This document shows, one piece after another, positions 5,301 to 10,076 of a stretch of DNA of 10,076 nt. The translations under genes were made by a program, and so were the position numbers. The stretch's first letter is position 1, and the number at the start of each line of letters is the position of its first letter. The notes beneath the pieces are model-generated. The model searched no databases. It saw nothing but the letters and a program-made list of their open reading frames with translations, and was not told where the DNA came from. The stretch lies in NCBI GenBank assembly GCA_945877725.1, contig CAMDXR010000086.1, positions 1 to 10,076 on the forward strand, in the 5' to 3' direction. This stretch comes from Limnohabitans sp. Rim8. GTDB lineage: Bacteria > Pseudomonadota > Gammaproteobacteria > Burkholderiales > Burkholderiaceae_C.

Positions 5301-5315
5301 GGCAAAAAATTGCCG
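5301..5315 (+). repeat. Leader hairpin upstream of the fourth flagellin
   Basis: GGCAA (5301-5305) and TTGCC (5310-5314) with an AAAA loop, followed by G, repeat the pattern GGCAA-N4-TTGCCG seen at 4762-4776. It ends about 29 bases before the flagellin ATG, almost the same distance as the first copy. No T-tract follows. TTGCCGCTGA resembles a FliA -10, but no -35 lies at 15 bases, so a promoter here is unproven. Confidence 0.5.
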
Positions 5316-5344
5316 CTGAATTATCTAAATAAAGGAAACTCACC

Positions 5345-6181
5345 ATGTCAGTCATCAACACCAACGTTAAATCCCTGATTTCTCAAAATGCCTTGAGCCG
5401 CAACAGCCGTGCGCTGAGTTCGGCCATGGAGCAGCTTTCAACAGGTAAACGCATCAACTCTGCAAAAGACGATGCTGCCGGTTTGGCCATCAGCAACAAA
5501 ATGACCTCGCAAATTCGGGGTTTGGACCAAGCGGTTCGCAATGCCAACGATGCGATCAGCGTGGCGCAAACCGTGGAAGGGGCCACCATAGAAATTACCA
5601 ACATGCTGCAACGCATGCGTGAATTGGCGGTTCAATCTGCCAACGACTCCAACAGCTCAGCCGACCGCGCTTCTTTGCAAAAAGAAGTGTCTCAACTGAC
5701 CGAAGAGATCACCCGGATTGCCACTGACACCACCTTCAACGACATGAGCGTTTTATTGGGTTCAGCCAGCACGGCAGGGACCAGCGGCGTCATGACTTTC
5801 CAGGTAGGAGCAGGCAGCGACCAGACCATCGAAATGGATCTGGTGAGCATGACGGCCTCGGCTTTGGACATTTCTGCCCTGAGCATCAGCACCCAATCAG
5901 GATCCAACACAGCCATTACGGCCTTGGACGCTGCCATCGTTGCAGTGGATGATTTCCGCAGTGACCTGGGTGCCAAGATCAACCGATTTACTTATGCCGT
6001 TGACAACTTGACCAATGTGTCGATCAACACTGCTGCATCGCGTAGCCGCATTTTGGACACCGATTACGCCAAAGCTTCCAGTGAACTCTCGCGCACGCAG
6101 ATCATTCAACAAGCGGCCACGGCCATCTTGGCCCAGGCCAATACAGATCAGCAATCCGTGATGAAGTTGTTGCAAGGTTAA
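5345..6181 (+). CDS. fliC: Flagellin (278 aa)
   Basis: Filament subunit of the canonical type: MSVINTNVKSLISQNALSRN, GKRINSAKDDAAGLAISNKM, D1 motif LQRMRELAVQSANDSNS with Arg at residue 90, a short centre (about 140-190), SRILDTDYAKASSELSRTQI, and a C-terminus ending SVMKLLQG. AAAGGAA lies 8 bases before the ATG. It is clearly a paralogue of the two minus-strand flagellins but lies on the other side of the divergent promoter region, after the TPR gene, and ends in a strong terminator. The Asp-Lys change (SAKDD for SAADD) and the final Gly set it apart. Confidence 0.97.
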   Translation: MSVINTNVKSLISQNALSRNSRALSSAMEQLSTGKRINSAKDDAAGLAISNKMTSQIRGLDQAVRNANDAISVAQTVEGATIEITNMLQRMRELAVQSANDSNSSADRASLQKEVSQLTEEITRIATDTTFNDMSVLLGSASTAGTSGVMTFQVGAGSDQTIEMDLVSMTASALDISALSISTQSGSNTAITALDAAIVAVDDFRSDLGAKINRFTYAVDNLTNVSINTAASRSRILDTDYAKASSELSRTQIIQQAATAILAQANTDQQSVMKLLQG

Positions 6182-6200
6182 TTTCCGTTAGACGCCAGTT

Positions 6201-6227
6201 CAGGGACCTTCGGGTCCCTGTTTTTTT
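6201..6227 (+). terminator. Strong rho-independent terminator after the fourth flagellin
   Basis: CAGGGACC (6201-6208), a TTCG tetraloop, GGTCCCTG (6213-6220) and seven T residues form a textbook terminator 19 bases after the flagellin stop. It closes the TPR–flagellin unit. Confidence 0.95.
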
Positions 6228-6242
6228 AAATGGAGCCTGCGC

Positions 6243-6467
6243 ATGTCTACATCGCCTCAACACTTGCTCGCCGAACAAGCTCAGAACCAAGGGCCCAATT
6301 GCTGGCAATGTCGGCATTTTGCGGTCAGCCATATTCCATCAGCCCCTTATGCCTGCCGACTCATGGGCTTTCAATCGCGCCTGCTTCCCTCTTTGGAGGT
6401 GCTTCGCACCGATGGACAGTTTTGCAGGGGGTTTTTCCCCAAGGCCACCCTACAGAGACCTGGATGA
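6243..6467 (+). CDS. Small four-cysteine protein, possible zinc binder
   Basis: This 74-residue product is preceded by GGAG 6 bases before the ATG. It contains Cys20 and Cys23 (CWQC), Cys38 (YACRLMGF) and Cys61 (GQFCRGF), with a conserved-looking core SLEVLRTDGQFCRGF. Four cysteines in this spacing suggest one small zinc site. It resembles short CxxC hypothetical proteins of betaproteobacteria, but I cannot name a family. It lies directly after the flagellin terminator (15 bases from the T-run) and before the sigma54 activator. No promoter is evident, so it may depend on read-through or an unseen one. A function in motility is not shown by the sequence. Confidence 0.7.
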   Translation: MSTSPQHLLAEQAQNQGPNCWQCRHFAVSHIPSAPYACRLMGFQSRLLPSLEVLRTDGQFCRGFFPKATLQRPG

Positions 6468-6574
6468 TGGATCCTGCTCGCGGCCCAAGCCTGCGCTGGT
6501 TGCCGCCCCGCAGTCAGCGTTGCAAGGGATCTTTTTCAAGACGCGGATCAGATGTTGCGCAATTATTTTTTGAG

Positions 6575-6612
6575 GATGTCAATCTTCCGTCAAGATGATG
6601 TCAATTTTTCCG
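6575..6612 (+). repeat. Tandem repeat, possible enhancer for the sigma54 promoter
   Basis: GATGTCAATCTTCCG (6575-6589) and GATGTCAATTTTTCCG (6597-6612) repeat with a 22-base period, about two helical turns. They lie about 95-130 bases before the predicted transcription start, the distance expected of activator sites. The GTCAAT core resembles half of the FleQ box known from Pseudomonas. The binding protein could be the activator encoded downstream or another FleQ-like factor outside the window. Confidence 0.5.
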
Positions 6613-6678
6613 GCATAAGAAAAATAATAAAGTATTCAATTCATATTTTTAGGTAACTTTAAAAATACTTTAATTTCC

Positions 6679-6694
6679 TGGCACAAGGGTTGCT
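6679..6694 (+). promoter_or_regulatory. Sigma54 promoter for the activator–fliE–fliF operon
   Basis: CTGGCACA, AGGG and TTGCTT match the -24/-12 consensus with GG at 6680-6681, GC at 6692-6693 and 10 bases between. Transcription should start near 6705, about 22 bases before the GTG start. The gene it drives encodes a sigma54 activator, so the operon could be self-activated or activated by a FleQ-like regulator elsewhere. Confidence 0.88.
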
Positions 6695-6726
6695 TATCAG
6701 GTCTCAACTGAACAAGAGGCCCTCCC

Positions 6727-8205
6727 GTGAAGTCACTACAAGCGACCACCCCTCTGGCCCTTTGGCTAGACCCCGAAAACGCACTGAGCCCCGAGCACAG
6801 CCAAGCCCTGCAATTGGCGGGTTGGGCCGTGATGCCCGTGACCACACTGCACAACTTGGCTGCTCATGCTGCCGATGCGGCACTGGTGGTGTTGCACCTA
6901 GGACTGGATGCAACGCGCCTTAAGGCGGTTCAACAGTTGCTGCAAGAGGCCGGTCTGAACACCCCCATCGTTTGCCGCGTCGACCGGCAGGATATAGATC
7001 TGGCGGTCGAAGCCATGCAAGCCGGTGCCCTGACCGTGTTGGGCACACAAGATACACGCCCGGCCACTTGGTCACGTTTGCAAAACCAACTCAACCCCAC
7101 AGCCCCCCGCTCAGCGCCGCAGCCCGTGCGCCATGTCGTGTTTGTCGACCCCGCCAGCCAACACCTGTTGGCACTGGCCCGAAAAGTGGCCCTTGCCGAT
7201 GTCACAGCTTTGTTGGTCGGGCCTACCGGTTCCGGCAAAGAAGTGCTGGCACGGGTGCTGCATGAAGCATCTGGTCGCGCCCACGGTCCGTTTGTCGCGC
7301 TCAATTGCGCGGCCATGCCCGAAAACCTGATCGAAGACATGTTGTTTGGCCACGAAAAAGGCGCGTTTACAGGCGCACACCGCGAGCAAAAGGGTTTGTT
7401 TGAACAAGCGCAAGGCGGGACCCTGTTTTTGGATGAGATTGGCGAGATGCCCATGCATTTGCAAAGCAAGTTGCTGCGGGTCTTGCAAGAACGTCAACTG
7501 ACACGCCTGGGTGGACAAAGCACCATCCAGCTCAACGTGCGCATCGTGGCAGCCACCAACAAAGATTTGAAAAAAGCCATCGCCGAGCGCGAGTTCCGCG
7601 AAGACCTTTACTACCGCATTGCCACTTTCCGCATGCGCCTGCTGCCCCTGAACGAACGCCCTGGCGACATCATTCCACTGGCCATGCAGAGCCTGTTGCA
7701 ACACGACAAAAAACCCTGGCAATTGCACCCGCAAGCCCAGGCCATGTTGCTGCAATACCCCTGGCCCGGCAATGTGCGCGAACTGGAAAACGTGATGCGC
7801 CGGGCTATGGTCTTGTGCCCCGACCATGTGGTCACCCCCGCACATTTGATGTTTGACGATTGGTTGACCGCAGCCAGCACGGCGCAAACCCCTGAAATGA
7901 CTCAAGAACAAGCGCCGACATCCTTAGTGCAACCGGTGATGGACGAGTCAACATTCGCCATGGTTCCGACCGAAAGTTTCACTACCAGCACCGGTATTTT
8001 GGCCACGCCCGATGAGCCCAGCCCAGCTGTGACCGATCTGAACAGTGCTGCCCGTAAGAACGAGCATCAGGTGATCATGGCCACATTGGCTAACACCCCC
8101 AGCAAAACCGAAGCGGCCAAACGTCTGGGCATCAGCCCCCGCACGCTTCGCTACAAATTGGCCCAATTGCGTGAGCATGGCTTAGGCATGGCCAGCGCTT
8201 ACTGA
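6727..8205 (+). CDS. flrC: Sigma54-dependent flagellar transcription activator (FlrC/FleR type)
   Basis: This 492-residue protein activates RNA polymerase–sigma54 by ATP hydrolysis. The AAA+ domain (about 140-375) has Walker A GPTGSGKE (165-172), the sigma54-contacting loop GAFTGA (212-217), Walker B GGTLFLDEIGE (230-240), arginine-rich EFREDLYYRI (289-298) and WPGNVRELEN (346-355). A Fis-type helix-turn-helix lies at 459-482 (KTEAAKRLGISPRTLRYKLA). A Ser/Thr/Pro-rich linker of about 60 residues separates the two. The N-terminal 130 residues have receiver-like spacing, but His57 stands where the phospho-acceptor Asp is expected (VVLHLGLD), and the usual paired acidic residues and the Lys are missing. 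The start is the GTG at 6727, with AAGAGG before it. The place directly before fliE is that of FleR/FlrC in Pseudomonas and Vibrio; the degenerate receiver is more like FleQ/FlrA. No partner kinase gene is in the window. Confidence 0.93.
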   Translation: MKSLQATTPLALWLDPENALSPEHSQALQLAGWAVMPVTTLHNLAAHAADAALVVLHLGLDATRLKAVQQLLQEAGLNTPIVCRVDRQDIDLAVEAMQAGALTVLGTQDTRPATWSRLQNQLNPTAPRSAPQPVRHVVFVDPASQHLLALARKVALADVTALLVGPTGSGKEVLARVLHEASGRAHGPFVALNCAAMPENLIEDMLFGHEKGAFTGAHREQKGLFEQAQGGTLFLDEIGEMPMHLQSKLLRVLQERQLTRLGGQSTIQLNVRIVAATNKDLKKAIAEREFREDLYYRIATFRMRLLPLNERPGDIIPLAMQSLLQHDKKPWQLHPQAQAMLLQYPWPGNVRELENVMRRAMVLCPDHVVTPAHLMFDDWLTAASTAQTPEMTQEQAPTSLVQPVMDESTFAMVPTESFTTSTGILATPDEPSPAVTDLNSAARKNEHQVIMATLANTPSKTEAAKRLGISPRTLRYKLAQLREHGLGMASAY

Positions 8206-8216
8206 TGGAGTTGAAC

Positions 8217-8576
8217 ATGATTGACAAAGCCATTTCACCCGCCAGCATCCAGTCGATGTTACAAACCTTGCGCAGTCACCAAGCCGAGGCTTCCGGCAAG
8301 GCCCAGGGCTTAACAGGTGGTATCAACCCGACCGAGGGCAGCGGTGGAACTCAGAAAACCGGATTTTCCGACTTGGTCTCGGGTGCGCTCGGACAAGTCA
8401 ACCAACTTCAAGTTCAGTCATCGGAGATGCGAGACGCATTTGACCGAGGTGAAAACATGGCACTGACCGATGTGGTGCTGGGCATGCAAAAGTCTTCACT
8501 GGCCTTTGAAGCCACCTTGCAAGTACGCAACAAGGTGCTCAAAGCTTACGAAGAAATTTTGAACATGCCGGTCTGA
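8217..8576 (+). CDS. fliE: Flagellar hook-basal body protein FliE
   Basis: FliE links the MS ring to the proximal rod and is needed for export of rod and hook proteins. The 119-residue product has a variable Gly/Thr-rich N-terminus and the conserved C-terminal part: FSDLVSGALGQVNQLQVQSS, then AFDRGENMALTDVVLGMQKS, then LAFEATLQVRNKVLKAYEEI and the end LNMPV. An earlier in-frame ATG at 8205 overlaps the activator's stop (TGATG), but GGAG lies 6 bases before the ATG at 8217, so that start is preferred. Either way it is translationally close to the activator gene and in one operon with it and fliF. Confidence 0.96.
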   Translation: MIDKAISPASIQSMLQTLRSHQAEASGKAQGLTGGINPTEGSGGTQKTGFSDLVSGALGQVNQLQVQSSEMRDAFDRGENMALTDVVLGMQKSSLAFEATLQVRNKVLKAYEEILNMPV

Positions 8577-8601
8577 CCTTCCTTATTGAAAAAGAAACCC
8601 C

Positions 8602-10076
8602 ATGGCCACAGCAACCGCATCAATGAACACGGGCATGATGACCGCGCCCCAAGGCTCCGGCACCGGGTCCGGCAACGCCTCGGGCACTTCACCTGCCACG
8701 ATCAACAACAACATGGCTCTGGCCAATACCCCGGGGGCCAATGGCACAGCCAACCCGGGCATTGAAGGCGGGGCTCTCAGCGCTTGGCGCACCCAGGGCT
8801 TTTCTGACACTTTCAAGACCGTCATCAATCAACCCTCTGTGCGCAAGGTGCTACCGCTCATCATCATGCTGTCAGTGCTGGTGGTCTTTGGGTTGACCTA
8901 TGCCTGGATGCAGACCACGCCCTACCGCCCGGTGATGCCTGGACTGCAAGAGGCCGATCAGCAAAAAGCATTTGAATCACTCAAAACCGCCGACTTCAAC
9001 CCAAAAATTGACCCTGCCACCGGCCAACTCACGGTGCCCAGCCAACGTTTTCATGAGGCCCGCATTTTCTTGGCTTCGCAAGGTCTGCCCAAAGCGGGAG
9101 CTACAGGTCTGGACGGCTTAAAAGAACAGTCATCCATGACCACCAGCCAATTCATGGAGCAGGTCAAGGTCAATGCTGCCATGGAGCAAGAGTTGGCACG
9201 CAGCATCATGCAAATTGGCAGCGTTCAAAGTGCCCGCGTGCACTTGGCCACCCCCAAGCAAAGCGTTTTTGTACGCGACCGCACCCCCCCAAAGGCTTCG
9301 GTTGTGTTGGCACCCTACCCTGGCCGCGCGGTGTCGGCATCACAAGTTCAGGCGATTGTTCATTTGGTGTCATCCAGCGTGCCCTACTTGGCACCGGACC
9401 ATGTCACTGTGGTGGACAACGTGGGCAAGCTCATGACCGAATCGGCGACCGAACAAAAGTTGGGCCTGACCTCGGCACAAGAGCAGCACAAGCAGCAATT
9501 GGAGGAGGTTTACCGTAACCGAATCATGCAGATTTTGTCGCCCATGGTGGGCGAGGCCAATGTGCGTTCGCAGGTCAACCTGACTTTGGACTTCACCCAG
9601 ATGGAGAGCACCACAGAAGATTTTGACAACCGCGACAAAGGCCCCCGCACACGCTCCGAAGTGCTGGCCGAGGACCGCGCCGCCAGCCGATCCGCCGAAG
9701 GGGTTCCAGGGTCTCTGTCGAACACAGCTCCGGTCGACCCGACCACCACGAACAACACCCAGGTGGATGCAGCCAAGGGGCAAACCGAATCAGGCAACAA
9801 ACTGAGCAGCCGTTCGACCCGCAATTTTGAGCTCGACCGCACCGTTCGCCATGTGCGCAATGCCACGGGTGGCATCATGAAAGTCAGCGTGGCCGTGGTG
9901 GTGAACGAGCGCCCGGTTCCGCCCCCCGCCAAAGATGCCCCTGTGGTGCCCAATGCCCCGACCACGCAGGCCTATACACCCCAAGAACTGGAGCAAATGC
10001 TGCAAGTGGTGCGTGGGGTTGTGGGTTTTGACCAGCAACGTGGGGACAATGTGTCGGTGGTACCGGCCAAATTCGA
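8602..10076 (+). CDS. fliF: Flagellar MS-ring protein FliF, C-terminus cut by the window edge
   Basis: FliF forms the membrane ring that carries the rod and the export gate. The frame is open from ATG 8602 to the right edge (491 residues). The first transmembrane helix lies at about 83-103 (VLPLIIMLSVLVVFGLTYAW). The ring-building motifs follow: TPYRPVMPGLQEADQQKAFE, LARSIMQIGSVQSARVHLAT, KASVVLAPYPGR and VDNVGKLM. A Ser/Thr/Asn-rich loop and the third ring domain come next (RNFELDRTVRHV, then GIMKVSVAVVVNERP). The second transmembrane helix and the FliG-binding tail are beyond the edge. The N-terminus before the helix is long (about 80 residues) and low in complexity (Gly, Asn, Ala, Thr). 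It begins 25 bases after fliE; ribosome binding is weak (AAAAAGAAA), so an internal start such as ATG 8623 cannot be excluded. Confidence 0.96.
   Translation, partial: MATATASMNTGMMTAPQGSGTGSGNASGTSPATINNNMALANTPGANGTANPGIEGGALSAWRTQGFSDTFKTVINQPSVRKVLPLIIMLSVLVVFGLTYAWMQTTPYRPVMPGLQEADQQKAFESLKTADFNPKIDPATGQLTVPSQRFHEARIFLASQGLPKAGATGLDGLKEQSSMTTSQFMEQVKVNAAMEQELARSIMQIGSVQSARVHLATPKQSVFVRDRTPPKASVVLAPYPGRAVSASQVQAIVHLVSSSVPYLAPDHVTVVDNVGKLMTESATEQKLGLTSAQEQHKQQLEEVYRNRIMQILSPMVGEANVRSQVNLTLDFTQMESTTEDFDNRDKGPRTRSEVLAEDRAASRSAEGVPGSLSNTAPVDPTTTNNTQVDAAKGQTESGNKLSSRSTRNFELDRTVRHVRNATGGIMKVSVAVVVNERPVPPPAKDAPVVPNAPTTQAYTPQELEQMLQVVRGVVGFDQQRGDNVSVVPAKF

Larger units (their letters stand above)
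6468..6726 (+). promoter_or_regulatory. Control region of the sigma54 activator gene
   Basis: This 259-base stretch has no convincing gene. Its first 100 bases are GC-rich and unexplained. Then come two tandem repeats (6575-6612), an AT-rich segment (6617-6677) of the type that bends DNA or binds IHF, and a sigma54 promoter (6679-6694). This is the usual plan of an enhancer-dependent promoter: enhancer, bend, -24/-12. Confidence 0.6.

Noticed and set aside
6230..6598. 122-residue plus-strand frame overlapping the four-cysteine gene
   Set aside because: It overlaps a better-supported gene in another frame, runs into the enhancer repeat and has no protein-like pattern.
7247..7262. A TGGCACGG...CTGCA match to sigma54 with the correct 10-base spacing inside the activator gene
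   Set aside because: It lies within the codons for the conserved LARVLHE segment after Walker A and is explained by the protein sequence. No gene starts shortly after it.
7111..7911. Minus-strand 266-residue frame opposite the activator gene
   Set aside because: It is the mirror frame of a strongly conserved AAA+ gene, and its composition (many His, Gln, Cys) is typical of antisense shadows.
9195..9214. TTGGCACGCAGC...TGCA in fliF, resembling a sigma54 site
   Set aside because: GG and GC are 13 bases apart, not 10, and the site is inside coding sequence.

Overview
The window is a chromosomal flagellar region from a Gram-negative bacterium, most likely a betaproteobacterium of the Burkholderiales (Comamonadaceae-like). 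This assignment rests on the short flagellins that begin MSVINTN, the moderate GC content, and the order sigma54 activator–fliE–fliF. No taxonomic search was run. The window contains no rRNA, tRNA, CRISPR array, transposase or integrase that I can see.

Layout: (1) Positions 1-640 are clearly more AT-rich than the rest. They hold the start of a SAM-dependent methyltransferase on the minus strand, cut by the left edge, and an AT-rich intergenic stretch; this looks like the edge of an island or of a surface-glycan cluster. (2) At 700-1880 lie a doubtful small ORF and a divergent flagellin on the plus strand. (3) At 1879-4534, on the minus strand and in transcription order, come flaG, two canonical flagellins in tandem, and a 72-residue basic protein of unknown function. 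The last of these meets the divergent flagellin stop to stop. (4) At 4535-4807 lies a divergent control region with a clear FliA (sigma28) promoter for flaG and a clear sigma54 promoter for the rightward genes. (5) At 4808-6227, on the plus strand, come a TPR-like small protein, a fourth flagellin and a strong terminator. (6) At 6243-6467 is a small four-cysteine protein. (7) From 6575 to the right edge come a tandem repeat (possible enhancer), a sigma54 promoter, a FlrC/FleR-type sigma54 activator, fliE, and fliF cut by the right edge.

How it fits together: the FlrC/FleR-like activator is predicted to drive sigma54 promoters of middle flagellar genes, apparently including its own operon with fliE–fliF (start of the basal body) and the TPR–flagellin pair. 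Late genes such as flaG use FliA. Three flagellins are close paralogues with the canonical TLR5-type D1 motif; the fourth is of a different lineage and lacks it. The filament is therefore probably multi-flagellin. The more unusual points are the activator's receiver domain without a phospho-acceptor Asp, the shared leader hairpin before the TPR gene and the flagellin after it, the hairpins between the tandem flagellins, and two small uncharacterised proteins (72 residues at 1879-2097; 158 residues at 4808-5284) embedded among flagellin genes. I see no clear case of an entirely new system.
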